The notes below the pieces were generated by a model. The model was not told where the DNA came from. It saw only the letters and a list, made by a program, of their open reading frames with translations, and did no database searches. Positions 49,347 to 58,341 of a stretch of 64,000 bases of DNA are shown in pieces. Origin of the DNA: Clostridium omnivorum (GTDB lineage: Bacteria; Bacillota; Clostridia; Clostridiales; Clostridiaceae); NCBI RefSeq assembly GCF_026012015.1, contig NZ_BRXR01000001.1, positions 3,570,728 through 3,634,727 on the forward strand. The letters run 5' to 3'. The stretch's first letter is position 1, and each line of letters opens with the position of its first letter. Made by a program: the position numbers and the translations under genes.

Positions 49347-50438
49347 ATGGAAAAATTTATTACAGAAATATTACTGAGTATATGGCATTACTTAAGTGCA
49401 GACTGGTTAATTTTATTGATAGGTATAACTTTAGCAGTTACAATGAATGTTTATGTAGATTCAAACAAACTAAGAAATCTACTTACGAATAAGTCAGGAG
49501 CTTCTATACCAGGCGCAGTACTATTTGGAGCATTAACACCTCTTTGTGCATGTGGGACTATGGCAGTTCTTTTATCAATGTTTGTTACAGCAATGCCTTG
49601 GGGTCCAGTAATGGCATTTCTTATATCGTCACCGCTGAGCAGTCCTTCTGAATATATGTTTGAAACAGCCTTCTTTGGAAGTAAATTTGCCACTGCAGTA
49701 TTAATAACGTCTGCTATTCTAGGACTAATTGCCGGATTTTTAGCTAACCTTTTAGAAAAGAAAACAAACTTTTTTAAAGATCAATTTAGATTTGTTAAGG
49801 ATAAGGGTGAAAGCTGCTGTACAGTAAGTAGCAATGCTGCTAAGACGCTTAAGAGCTTTAAAAAAAGTGATAATGCTTCTGCGAATTGCTGTACGCCTAA
49901 TAAAGAACTGGTAGTTAAAAGCTCAGCTGTACTAAAATTCAAAAAGGCTGCTATTAAGAATCAAGCTTGCTGCACAGAGCAAACTAGTGAAAAGAATCAC
50001 ATAGGTTTTATACAAAAGTATAAGCTTGATAGACTAGCAAGGAAATTTGTAAATATAGGCCTTAAGAAGATACTTTTCTATTTTGTTATCTTTATAGCCA
50101 TAGGAAGAATAGTTGAAATGATAATACCTCAAAGCTTTATTATGGCTCTATTTAGTGCTGACAAAGCCTACTCTATCCCACTAGCAGCCACAATAGGCTT
50201 GCCTTTATATTTAAATGATTCATCAGCACTGCCTCTGCTAAAATCCTTTATAAATTCAGGGGCAGGGCAAGGGGTTGTTCTAGCATTTATAATAACAGGA
50301 AAAGCTACTGGAGTACCAGTTATAGCAGGCATGGCAACCTTTATAAAAAAGAGAGCAATGCTATTCTATATAGGAGCTGTTTATATAGGCGGTATTTTAG
50401 CCGGATATATATTTCAGTTAATGTATAATCTCTTATAA
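49347..50438 (+). CDS. DUF318-type permease with three Cys-Cys-Thr motifs
   Basis: A 363-residue membrane protein related to ArsP: GALTPLCACGTMAVLLSMFVTAMPWGPVMAFLISSPLSSPSEYMF in the first half (Cys67, Cys69) and ATIGLPLYLNDSSALPLLKSFI...VVLAFIITGKATGVPVIAGM in the second. The central cytoplasmic loop is long and has three CCT motifs at 157-159, 181-183 and 208-210 (ESCCTV, ANCCTP, QACCTE), each in a lysine/serine-rich stretch. They could collect thiophilic metal or arsenical for export. It is controlled, by its operators, through the adjacent Cys-rich MarR. Confidence 0.85.
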   Translation: MEKFITEILLSIWHYLSADWLILLIGITLAVTMNVYVDSNKLRNLLTNKSGASIPGAVLFGALTPLCACGTMAVLLSMFVTAMPWGPVMAFLISSPLSSPSEYMFETAFFGSKFATAVLITSAILGLIAGFLANLLEKKTNFFKDQFRFVKDKGESCCTVSSNAAKTLKSFKKSDNASANCCTPNKELVVKSSAVLKFKKAAIKNQACCTEQTSEKNHIGFIQKYKLDRLARKFVNIGLKKILFYFVIFIAIGRIVEMIIPQSFIMALFSADKAYSIPLAATIGLPLYLNDSSALPLLKSFINSGAGQGVVLAFIITGKATGVPVIAGMATFIKKRAMLFYIGAVYIGGILAGYIFQLMYNLL

Positions 50439-50485
50439 ACTCAGAAGTGTAGTAAAATTTCGATAATGCAACATGTTTAATGGAG

Positions 50486-50543
50486 TTGTTAATATTGAAT
50501 ATTTGGGTTTATAATGATACTAAATCCATAAGATGGATTTAGT
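50486..50543 (+). promoter_or_regulatory. promoter and 11-bp palindrome upstream of the histidine kinase
   Basis: TTGTTA (50486-50491), 18 bases, TATAAT (50510-50515), then a perfect inverted repeat ACTAAATCCAT-AAG-ATGGATTTAGT (50519-50543) at the expected transcription start. It may be an operator, or a 5' mRNA hairpin that protects the transcript. Confidence 0.6.
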
Positions 50544-50567
50544 GAATTAAATACTTGGAGGTAAATC

Positions 50568-52400
50568 ATGATTAGAACTCTGAAGGCAAAATTTTCTGTT
50601 GTTTATCTTTTACTATTTGTAATTACACTGATTATAGGTGTTGTTTCAGCTTTCAATATATATAATTTAGAGAAGTCAATTAATGGACTTATGGTTGATA
50701 ATTATAGGAGTATAAGAGCAGGAAATGAGATGCTAGAGGCATTAGAAAATGAAAATAGCTCAATATTAACCTATATAAATATTAGCCGAAATAAAGGGAT
50801 AGAGGACTTTTATAAATACAGCAATACATTTTACAATGAATATTATGTGGAGGCTAATAATATTACAGAAAAAGGTGAAAAAGAATTAGTAGAGAAGATC
50901 AATAAATCAAATGTTAGATATCTTCAGCTATTTTCTAAGCTTCAAGAAATGTCAGCGAGTAACGATACTTCTATAGTAGAATTTTATAATACCCAAGTTA
51001 CGCCAGAGTTTAACAATTTAAGAGATTTAATAAGTAAATTAGTTTTATTAAATGAAAAAAGTATGTTTGACAGCAAGGATATAGTAACTCATGATGCTCA
51101 AAATTCAATGTATATAATATTAACTCTAAGTGCTATAGGTATAGTAATAGGTTTTATTTTATCATTATTCTCCTTAAAAAAATTTTTGAGCCCATTATAT
51201 GCTTTAAGAGAAAATATGAAAGCTGTAAAGGAAGGAAATATCAATCAGCAAACTTCAATTGAAACCAATGATGAAATAGGAGAGTTATCCATTGAATTTA
51301 ATAATATGACAAAAAGACTGCAGCAGTTTGAACATAGTACTTTAGGCAGGGTTATAGCAGAAAAGAATAAATCAATTGCTATTGTAAAGAGTATTTCAGA
51401 TCCTATAATAGTTTTGGATACAAATTACAAAGTGCTGCTTATCAATAATGCATTAGAGAAGCTGTTTAATACAAAAGAGGAAAATGCTCTAAATAAATAT
51501 TTCCTTGAGGTTATTACTAATGGAGAATTATATGATTATATACAGCATGCTTATAATTCTCAGGTTGAAGTATCAGAAAATAAAATAATGTATTTTGAGC
51601 TTAATGATGAGGATTATTATTTTAATGTAATAGTTACTGTTTTAAAAGATTCTGAAGATAAAGCTGTGGGTATGGTAGTCCTATTTCAAAATATCACAGG
51701 AATAAAACAGATTGAAAAAATGAAAAGTGATTTTATAGCTACAGTTTCTCATGAGTTTAAAACTCCATTGACCTCTTTAATGATGGGAACAAGCCTAATT
51801 AATGAAGAAAGTGTAGGGAGCCTAAATGAGGAGCAAAAGAATATTATATCAGCTGTTAAAGAAGATAGTGAGAGACTATTGAACTTAGTAGAAAATCTGT
51901 TATCCCTTTCTTTAGTTGAATCCACAAATGGAATATTTAATATTGAGCCTAATTTTATTAATAATATTATCGAAAATAGTATAAGTGGTTTTACGGAGCA
52001 AGCTAATAGTTTAGGAGTAGATATTATATACAAATCAGATAGCAATCTTCCTAAAGTAAATGCTGATTTTGAGAAGGTGACTTGGGTTATTAATAATTTA
52101 ATATCAAATGCCTTAAAGTTTACTAAAAAAGGAGGTTCTATATATATTTCTTCTTTTATAAGTCAAGATAGGCTTTGCGTTTTTGTTAAAGATACGGGAA
52201 TAGGGATACCAGAGGAGTATAGAGAAAAAATATTTGATAAGTTCGTACAGGTTAAAGGTAGTGATACTGTAGCTAATGGCACAGGGTTAGGTTTAGCAAT
52301 ATCCAAAGAAATAATTGAGGCCCATGGTGGAGAAATTTGGTGTGAAAGTGAGCTAGGAGTAGGTAGTAAATTTATATTTACTCTACCGCTGGCTGAATGA
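50568..52400 (+). CDS. membrane sensor histidine kinase with HAMP and PAS domains
   Basis: A 610-residue kinase: TM1 at about 8-30, an external helical domain (30-180), TM2 about 183-203, HAMP 205-255, a PAS domain about 270-375 ([24 protein letters not shown]), HisKA with [11 protein letters not shown] (His near 395), then the ATPase with N box [18 protein letters not shown] and GTGLGLAI. It resembles the KinB/PhoR-like kinases that stand upstream of clostridial kdp genes with a receiver-TPR partner. It is followed after 109 bases by that regulator. Confidence 0.92.
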   Translation: MIRTLKAKFSVVYLLLFVITLIIGVVSAFNIYNLEKSINGLMVDNYRSIRAGNEMLEALENENSSILTYINISRNKGIEDFYKYSNTFYNEYYVEANNITEKGEKELVEKINKSNVRYLQLFSKLQEMSASNDTSIVEFYNTQVTPEFNNLRDLISKLVLLNEKSMFDSKDIVTHDAQNSMYIILTLSAIGIVIGFILSLFSLKKFLSPLYALRENMKAVKEGNINQQTSIETNDEIGELSIEFNNMTKRLQQFEHSTLGRVIAEKNKSIAIVKSISDPIIVLDTNYKVLLINNALEKLFNTKEENALNKYFLEVITNGELYDYIQHAYNSQVEVSENKIMYFELNDEDYYFNVIVTVLKDSEDKAVGMVVLFQNITGIKQIEKMKSDFIATVSHEFKTPLTSLMMGTSLINEESVGSLNEEQKNIISAVKEDSERLLNLVENLLSLSLVESTNGIFNIEPNFINNIIENSISGFTEQANSLGVDIIYKSDSNLPKVNADFEKVTWVINNLISNALKFTKKGGSIYISSFISQDRLCVFVKDTGIGIPEEYREKIFDKFVQVKGSDTVANGTGLGLAISKEIIEAHGGEIWCESELGVGSKFIFTLPLAE

Positions 52401-52410
52401 TTATTATGGA

Positions 52411-52488
52411 ATGGGTGTAAATGATTCAAATGGACTTACGGGTACACAGACTGCAGAGTATGCTGTTTTAGAGTATCCAGAGTTTTGA
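52411..52488 (+). other. possible 25-codon frame between kinase and regulator
   Basis: Between the kinase stop and the regulator an ATG opens MGVNDSNGLTGTQTAEYAVLEYPEF. The content looks protein-like, but there is no ribosome site. It may be a gene remnant or chance; I do not call it a gene. Confidence 0.15.
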
Positions 52489-52509
52489 TAATAGGAGGAG
52501 AATAGCAAT

Positions 52510-53085
52510 ATGAAAAGGGTACTTGTAGTAGATGATACAAAAAATATTAAAAACTTGCTTACAACTTGTCTGACTGTAAATGGATATAGTGTTTTGACAG
52601 CAAGCAATGGTGCTGAGGCTATGGAAATTTTAAAAACTAATGAAGTTGAGTTAATATTTTTAGATATAAAAATGCCTGAGCTTAGTGGAACGGAGGTTCT
52701 GAAAAGAATCAGGGGAATGGGAATAGAGACTCCTGTAATAATTATGACAGCATTCGCAACAGTAAAAAATGCTGTAGAATGCACTAAGCTTGGGGCTATT
52801 ATGTATCTTCAAAAACCATTTACTTCAGATAAGGTTAAAAGTGTTTTAGCTGAAATTGAGCCTCTGATAGAAAAAAATAATTTAAGTATAGATAGATATT
52901 TATTGAGAGCTAAGGAATTAATGAGGACAGGTGAGCTGGATGAAGCTTTTAATATTCTTAAGAAAGCTTTATCTATAAATGTGAACAGCAAAGAAGCATA
53001 TGAACTACTTGGAAATATTTATGAGCTTCGAGGAGATATTACAGAGGCTGAGAGGTTCAATAAGATTAGCAAGTTATTTGATTAG
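52510..53085 (+). CDS. response regulator with receiver and TPR domains, no DNA-binding domain
   Basis: A 191-residue protein. The receiver (1-120) is intact: acidic pocket Asp8/Asp9, phosphorylation site Asp52 in FLDIKMPELSG, Thr80 and Lys102 (QKPF). Instead of a DNA-binding output, residues about 125-190 form tetratricopeptide-type helices (ELMRTGELDEAFNILKKALSINVNSKEAYELLGNIYELRGDITEAERF). Output is therefore through protein contact. The start follows AGGAGGAG. The partner is not in view; the kinase upstream must phosphorylate it. Confidence 0.92.
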   Translation: MKRVLVVDDTKNIKNLLTTCLTVNGYSVLTASNGAEAMEILKTNEVELIFLDIKMPELSGTEVLKRIRGMGIETPVIIMTAFATVKNAVECTKLGAIMYLQKPFTSDKVKSVLAEIEPLIEKNNLSIDRYLLRAKELMRTGELDEAFNILKKALSINVNSKEAYELLGNIYELRGDITEAERFNKISKLFD

Positions 53086-53142
53086 CTTCGTGGTTAGTGA
53101 GAAATAAAGAATCATTCATTTAAACTAAGCATATATAAGATA

Positions 53143-53165
53143 GTTAGCTTTGGCTAGCCATTTTT
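53143..53165 (+). terminator. terminator of the two-component operon
   Basis: GTTAGC / GCTAGC (one G-T pair) with a 4-base loop, then CATTTTT. Confidence 0.6.
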
Positions 53166-53264
53166 ATAAAATATAATTATCCTGCCTATAGATTTTAGAT
53201 TTAAGTTTAGAAAGATGAAGAACTATAATTTTTATGTAATGAATCTTATAGGGGGAGAAACGAA

Positions 53265-53591
53265 ATGAAGAGGCTTGTAATTCCTTTAGGGATAATAGTA
53301 ATATTGTTATTATGGTCAGTTTATAATGGTAACTCAGGTACATATTCAGGAACTTATGATTTTACACAAGATCCTAATATTGTGTTAAAGATAAATGATG
53401 ACCTTACCTGTATCATGTATTATACAATTGACAAAAATAGTGAATTCATGGAGGGACATTATTCAGTAGATGACGATAATAATATAACTTTGGTTCTTAA
53501 GAAGGATAATTTAAGTAAATCATTAACTGGAAAAGTTAAAGGTTCAACTATAGAAATGGCATCCATGAATGGAAAGTTTATAAAAAAATAG
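53265..53591 (+). CDS. small secreted or membrane-anchored beta-rich protein
   Basis: A 108-residue protein with an N-terminal hydrophobic helix (LVIPLGIIVILLLWSVY) and a small beta-strand domain: SGTYSGTYDFTQDPNIVLKINDDLTCIMYYT, EGHYSVDDDNNITLVLKK, GKVKGSTIEMASMNGKFIKK. The pattern is like small lipocalin-type or DUF-type extracytoplasmic domains in Firmicutes, but no lipobox is present. Starts behind AGGGGGAG and has its own terminator. Function unknown. Confidence 0.75.
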   Translation: MKRLVIPLGIIVILLLWSVYNGNSGTYSGTYDFTQDPNIVLKINDDLTCIMYYTIDKNSEFMEGHYSVDDDNNITLVLKKDNLSKSLTGKVKGSTIEMASMNGKFIKK

Positions 53592-53598
53592 ATTATAG

Positions 53599-53638
53599 AA
53601 GCTGTGATTAGATTTTATTCTAGTTACAGCTTTTTTTA
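53599..53638 (+). terminator. terminator after the small anchored protein gene
   Basis: AAGCTGTGA / TTACAGCTT, a 9-bp stem with one G-T pair, followed by seven Ts, 8 bases after the stop. Confidence 0.88.
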
Positions 53639-53926
53639 TTTCTAACATTATGTCCAATGATTATTAACTTGAAAGCTTAGCAAGATTGCGATAAATGAAA
53701 TCGCTGCCATCAGGTTAATTAGCTTTTTTTGAAGAATAAAGCTATGGATATTAAAATTGTTTAAGTATATTAAGGGGTATATCATATTAGTAGAAATTAA
53801 CAAAAGCAGAAGCCTTAAGTTTCTTGGGGGTTCTGCTTAACTCAATTTATAGGCATTAAAACTTCTTATAAGTTACATAATAACATTAATGTGACTATAA
53901 GTATTGAAATGTTGAGGTGAAATTCT
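53639..53926 (+). promoter_or_regulatory. 288-nt kdp leader with alternative pairing elements
   Basis: No gene. AGCTTT at 53721-53726, the start of an AGCTTTTTTT stretch, can pair with AAAGCT upstream (53672-53677, enclosing a GCGAT/ATCGC hairpin at 53688-53704) or with AAAGCT downstream (53738-53743). A further hairpin AAGCAGAA / TTCTGCTT is at 53804-53838. This looks like a switchable leader. It does not match the c-di-AMP (ydaO) riboswitch consensus as I know it. Confidence 0.4.
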
Positions 53927-54004
53927 ATGGTATTTATAAGTATTGTTTTTGGAGTTGTTACAATTTATTTATTTTATGCTCTTTTAGAGCCTGAAAAATT
54001 TTAG
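53927..54004 (+). CDS. kdpF: KdpF small subunit of the potassium-transporting ATPase
   Basis: A 25-residue hydrophobic peptide, MVFISIVFGVVTIYLFYALLEPEKF, with one transmembrane helix and the typical C-terminal L-x-x-PE(K/R)F ending of KdpF. It lies 28 bases upstream of kdpA, behind a GAGGTG site. KdpF stabilises the KdpABC complex. Too short for usual gene finding, but position and ending make it convincing. Confidence 0.9.
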   Translation: MVFISIVFGVVTIYLFYALLEPEKF

Positions 54005-54032
54005 TTAATTAAGAAATTTGGGAGGATTCTAT

Positions 54033-55712
54033 ATGTATTATTTAGAATTGGCATTAATTGTTCTAATTTTAATATTAATCACTAAGCCGCTTGGCACCTA
54101 TCTTTTTAGAATAGCAAAATATGAGGATATGTCCCAAAATGGCTTCTTTAATTCAATTGATAACTTTATATATAGAGTTATTGGTGTTGATAAAGTTTCA
54201 GTTATGGGATGGAAGGAGTATTCGAAAGCCTTCATAATAACAAACATCATAATGATTTTTACTGCTTTTATTATTTTGATTATGCAGTTCATGCTGCCAT
54301 TAAACCCAACAAGAGCACAAGGGATGAATTTCGCTCTTGCTTTTAATACTGCAATAAGCTTTATGACAAATACAAATCTTCAGCATTATGTTGGAGAAAG
54401 CGGTATATCTTTTTTATCTCAAATGCTTGTTATTGTGTTTTTAATGTTTGCCTCAGCTGCTTCTGGTATAGCAACAGCTTTTGCTATAATGCGTGGTATT
54501 GCACAGAAGAGAGATGATCTTGGTAATTTTTATGTAGACTTTACGAGAATAATTACAAGATTACTGCTGCCATTTTCAATAGTAATAACCTTAGTGCTGG
54601 TTTCTCAAGGTGTACCTCAAACCTTTGGAGGAATACAAAAGGCATTTACCTTACAAGGAGAAACGCAGACTATAATAACAGGACCAGTAGCAGTACTTGA
54701 ATCTATAAAACACATTGGAACAAATGGTGGGGGATTTTTTGGAGCTAATTCGGCTCATCCATTTGAAAATCCAAATCCATTTACAAATTTAATAGAAATT
54801 TTAGCAATGATGATAATTCCTGCTGCACTAGTTTATACCTTTGGACTTATGGTAAATAGTAAAAAACACGCAAGAGTGTTATTTATATCACTTATGGTTA
54901 TTTTCATTGGATTAACCTCAGTAGGAATTTATTCTGAAACTCATGTTGGAAAGCCATATACAAATACTACAATCAATAATTCACTTGGAAATATGGAAGG
55001 TAAGGAAACAAGGTTTGGAGCAAGCGATTCTGCTATTTTTGCAGGGGTTACAACAGCATTTACAACTGGCTCAGTAAATTCTATGCATGATTCCTATACT
55101 CCTATAGGAGGAGGGGTGCCATTAACATTTATGATGCTTAATACAGTTTTTGGCGGAGAAGGTGCAGGTATTGAAAATGTAATATTATATGCTATATTAA
55201 CAGTTTTCATAACTGGCTTAATGGTGGGAAGGACACCTGAATATTTAGGAAATAAGATTGAGACTAGAGAAATAAAGCTTGCTGCTTTAGCTATACTTAT
55301 ACACCCATTATTAATATTATTTGCTTCTGCAGTAACAATAGTTTTAGGACTTGCAAACTCACATATTACTAATCCTGGCTTTCACGGCCTTACACAAATG
55401 ATTTATGAATTTACTACAGCAGCTGCTAATAACGGTTCAGAATTTGCAGGCTTTGTTGGAAATACTAACTATATGAATATAATGACAGGAATATTAATGT
55501 TTATTGGAAGATACGTAACTATAATAATGTTAATTGCTATAGCAGGTTCTATGGCAAAGAAAACTAAGCTTCAGCCTTCAACAGGAACCTTTAGAACTGA
55601 CAATGCACTTTTTGGAGTATTGTTTGTATCAGTAATCATGATAGTTGGTGCATTAACATTTTTTCCAGCATTAATTCTTGGACCTATATCAGAGTTTTTA
55701 AGTTTAGTTTAA
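54033..55712 (+). CDS. kdpA: KdpA, potassium-binding subunit
   Basis: The ATG at 54033 follows GGGAGG; an earlier TTG is in that site. The 559-residue channel-like subunit has about ten helices and the four selectivity-filter regions of the superfamily of K transporters: TNTNLQHYVGESG, GTNGGGFFGANSAHPFENPNP, TTGSVNSMHDSYTPIGG and AAANNGSEFAGF. It binds and conducts potassium in the KdpFABC pump. Second gene in kdpFABC. Confidence 0.97.
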   Translation: MYYLELALIVLILILITKPLGTYLFRIAKYEDMSQNGFFNSIDNFIYRVIGVDKVSVMGWKEYSKAFIITNIIMIFTAFIILIMQFMLPLNPTRAQGMNFALAFNTAISFMTNTNLQHYVGESGISFLSQMLVIVFLMFASAASGIATAFAIMRGIAQKRDDLGNFYVDFTRIITRLLLPFSIVITLVLVSQGVPQTFGGIQKAFTLQGETQTIITGPVAVLESIKHIGTNGGGFFGANSAHPFENPNPFTNLIEILAMMIIPAALVYTFGLMVNSKKHARVLFISLMVIFIGLTSVGIYSETHVGKPYTNTTINNSLGNMEGKETRFGASDSAIFAGVTTAFTTGSVNSMHDSYTPIGGGVPLTFMMLNTVFGGEGAGIENVILYAILTVFITGLMVGRTPEYLGNKIETREIKLAALAILIHPLLILFASAVTIVLGLANSHITNPGFHGLTQMIYEFTTAAANNGSEFAGFVGNTNYMNIMTGILMFIGRYVTIIMLIAIAGSMAKKTKLQPSTGTFRTDNALFGVLFVSVIMIVGALTFFPALILGPISEFLSLV

Positions 55713-55727
55713 GGAGGGGTGGATACT

Positions 55728-57737
55728 ATGAATAAAGAGATAATAAAGACTGCAGTGGTGAATTCTTTTAAAAAGTTTAATCCTAAAACAATGGTTAAAA
55801 ATCCAATAATGTTTATTGTTGAGTTAGGTGCTGTTCTTACATTACTAGTAACCATTTTTCCTGGATTATTTAATTCAACTCAAAGTTTTGGATATAATTT
55901 AACTATAACTTTAGTGTTATTTATTACAGTACTTTTTGCTAACTTTGCTGAATCTATAGCAGAAGGAAGAGGAAAAGCTCAGGCAGATACACTTAAGAAA
56001 ACTAAAAAGGATACACAAGCAAAGCTTATAGACAAAAATGGAAAAATAAAAATGATAAGTTCAGCAGAACTTAGAAAAGGTGATATTGTTCAGGTTTCTG
56101 CTGGAGAAATTATACCAAGTGATGGTGAAATAATTGAAGGGATAGCATCTGTTGATGAATCTGCTATAACTGGGGAATCAGCTCCGGTAATTAAAGAAGC
56201 CGGAGGAGACTTTAGTTCTGTTACTGGTGGTACAAAGGTTATCAGCAATACTTTAAAGATAAGAATATCAGTAAGCGCGGGAGAATCCTTCTTAGATAAA
56301 ATGATTAGCCTTGTAGAAGGTGCTGCAAGACAGAAGACACCTAATGAATTAGCCTTAAGTACGCTATTAATTAGCTTAACTATTATATTTGTAGTTGTGG
56401 TTTGGACTATAATTCCTATTGCTGGATTTGTAAAAATAAATATAGATATAGCTACTCTTATTGCACTCTTGGTTTGCTTAATTCCAACTACCATAGGAGG
56501 GCTCTTATCAGCTATTGGTATAGCAGGGATGGATAGAGTTACAAAGTTTAATGTAATTGCTATGTCTGGTCGTGCAGTAGAAGTTACAGGTGATATAAAT
56601 GCTATGCTGCTAGATAAAACAGGAACTATAACCTTCGGTAACAGAATGGCAGATGAATTTGTACCAGTTGGAGGACATACAGCAGAAGAAGTAACCTATT
56701 ATGCTCTTCTTTCTTCTTTGAAGGATGGTACACCTGAAGGTCGTTCTGTGGTAGAGCTATCACATAAGCTTGGGATAAAAGCAGATGATGGTATAGAAGA
56801 AGGTGCTGAAGTAATTGAATTTACTGCCGAAACAAGAATGAGTGGTATGAATTTCAAAAATGGTTTAGTAGTAAGAAAAGGAGCTGCTTCGGCAGTAGTT
56901 GACTATGTTAAGGCAAATGGCGGGGCTATTCCAAGTGATTTAGAGAGTGAGGTAGAAAGAATATCTAAATTAGGAGGAACACCTTTAGTAGTTGTAAAAG
57001 AGAAGGAAATAATGGGTGTTATTTACTTGAAGGATATAGTTAAGCCAGGCATGCAGGAAAGATTTAAGCAGCTTAGAGCTATGGGCATAAAAACTATAAT
57101 GGTAACTGGAGATAATCCTCTAACAGCTCAAACCATTGCAAAAGAAGCAGGAGTAGATGACTTTATAGCGCAGGCTAAGCCAGAGGATAAAATCTCAGCT
57201 ATAAAAAATGAACAGGCACAAGGAAGGCTGGTAGCTATGACAGGAGACGGAACAAATGATGCCCCAGCGCTTGCTCAAGCAGATGTGGGCCTTGCAATGA
57301 ACAGCGGGACTATGGCAGCAAAGGAAGCTGCAAATATGATAGATTTAGATTCTGATCCTACAAAAATTATAGAGGTAGTAGAGATTGGAAAGCAGCTTCT
57401 TATGACTAGGGGTTCCCTTACGACCTTTAGTATTGCAAATGATGTTGCTAAGTACTTTGCTATACTTCCTGCTATTATGTCAGCTACGCTGCCATCTATA
57501 GGAATACTAAATATAATGAGATTATCTTCTTCAAATAGTGCTATTCTTTCAGCATTAATATTTAATGCTGTGGTAATACCAGCATTAATACCTATTGCCA
57601 TGAGAGGTATTAAATATAAACCTGCATCTGCAAATGCAATTTTAGCAAAGAATATGCTTATTTATGGGATAGGTGGAGTTATAACTCCGTTTATAGGTAT
57701 TAAGGTAATAGATGTGATAGTTAGTTTATTTATTTAG
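55728..57737 (+). CDS. kdpB: KdpB, P-type ATPase subunit
   Basis: The ATG at 55728 is behind AAGGAGGGG; a GTG three codons upstream is too close. The 669-residue P-type ATPase has the actuator motif TGES ([12 protein letters not shown]), the phosphorylated Asp in [12 protein letters not shown] near 297, the nucleotide-binding domain with KGAASAVV, and the hinge [31 protein letters not shown]...[18 protein letters not shown]. It hydrolyses ATP to drive potassium uptake through KdpA. Complete, without lesions. Confidence 0.97.
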   Translation: MNKEIIKTAVVNSFKKFNPKTMVKNPIMFIVELGAVLTLLVTIFPGLFNSTQSFGYNLTITLVLFITVLFANFAESIAEGRGKAQADTLKKTKKDTQAKLIDKNGKIKMISSAELRKGDIVQVSAGEIIPSDGEIIEGIASVDESAITGESAPVIKEAGGDFSSVTGGTKVISNTLKIRISVSAGESFLDKMISLVEGAARQKTPNELALSTLLISLTIIFVVVVWTIIPIAGFVKINIDIATLIALLVCLIPTTIGGLLSAIGIAGMDRVTKFNVIAMSGRAVEVTGDINAMLLDKTGTITFGNRMADEFVPVGGHTAEEVTYYALLSSLKDGTPEGRSVVELSHKLGIKADDGIEEGAEVIEFTAETRMSGMNFKNGLVVRKGAASAVVDYVKANGGAIPSDLESEVERISKLGGTPLVVVKEKEIMGVIYLKDIVKPGMQERFKQLRAMGIKTIMVTGDNPLTAQTIAKEAGVDDFIAQAKPEDKISAIKNEQAQGRLVAMTGDGTNDAPALAQADVGLAMNSGTMAAKEAANMIDLDSDPTKIIEVVEIGKQLLMTRGSLTTFSIANDVAKYFAILPAIMSATLPSIGILNIMRLSSSNSAILSALIFNAVVIPALIPIAMRGIKYKPASANAILAKNMLIYGIGGVITPFIGIKVIDVIVSLFI

Positions 57738-57766
57738 CTTAAACTGAGTGAAAAGAGGTAATATTT

Positions 57767-58327
57767 ATGAATAATGTTAAACCAGGTCTTAGGCTTACTT
57801 TAATATTTATTTTAATACTTGGTATAATATATCCCCTTGTAATGACTGGTATATCAAATTTAATATTTCCGGAAAAAGCAAAAGGAAGTTTAGTATATGA
57901 TAAGAACCAGCTTATAGGATCTTCGATAATAGGTCAAAAATTTACTGATGATAAATGGTTCCACGGCAGACCTTCCGCTATTGAATATGATGCTTCTAAA
58001 TCAGGTGGCACTAATCTTGCTATGTCAAATCCAGAATTTAAAAAGGCTTTAGATAGAAATATTAAAGAATTTTTGAGTAAAAACCCTACTGTAAAGCAAG
58101 AAGAAATACCATCAGATATGTTAACAGCTTCAGCTTCAGGTTTAGATCCGGAAATAACTGTAGTTTCAGCAAAGCTTCAGGCAGATAGAGTGGCCAAGGC
58201 AAATGGAATTGCTGTTGAGGAAGTAAATAGGATAATAGATAGCAATAAAAGTGGAAAGTTTTTAGGTGTATTTGGTCAGGAAAGAGTTAATGTACTAAAA
58301 CTAAACTTGAAGCTTTTAAATAAATAG
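57767..58327 (+). CDS. kdpC: KdpC, assembly/catalytic chaperone subunit
   Basis: A 186-residue protein with one N-terminal helix (GLRLTLIFILILGIIYPLVMTGISNLIFP) and the KdpC periplasmic domain: GSSIIGQKFTDDKWFHGRPSA, GGTNLAMSNPEF, PSDMLTASASGLDPEITVVSAKLQADRVAKANGI and the late GVFGQERVNVLKLNL. KdpC stabilises the complex and raises ATP affinity. Usual length and order in kdpFABC; 29 bases after kdpB. Confidence 0.96.
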   Translation: MNNVKPGLRLTLIFILILGIIYPLVMTGISNLIFPEKAKGSLVYDKNQLIGSSIIGQKFTDDKWFHGRPSAIEYDASKSGGTNLAMSNPEFKKALDRNIKEFLSKNPTVKQEEIPSDMLTASASGLDPEITVVSAKLQADRVAKANGIAVEEVNRIIDSNKSGKFLGVFGQERVNVLKLNLKLLNK

Positions 58328-58341
58328 ATTAGAGGTGCATT

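Noticed and set aside
52411..52488. 25-codon frame between kinase and receiver-TPR genes as a real gene
   Set aside because: No ribosome site and no recognisable motif, so it is listed only as an oddity.
53639..53926. c-di-AMP (ydaO/kdpA) riboswitch upstream of kdp
   Set aside because: Its known conserved GGG-rich and GUCAGCUAAC-type segments are not present in the leader.
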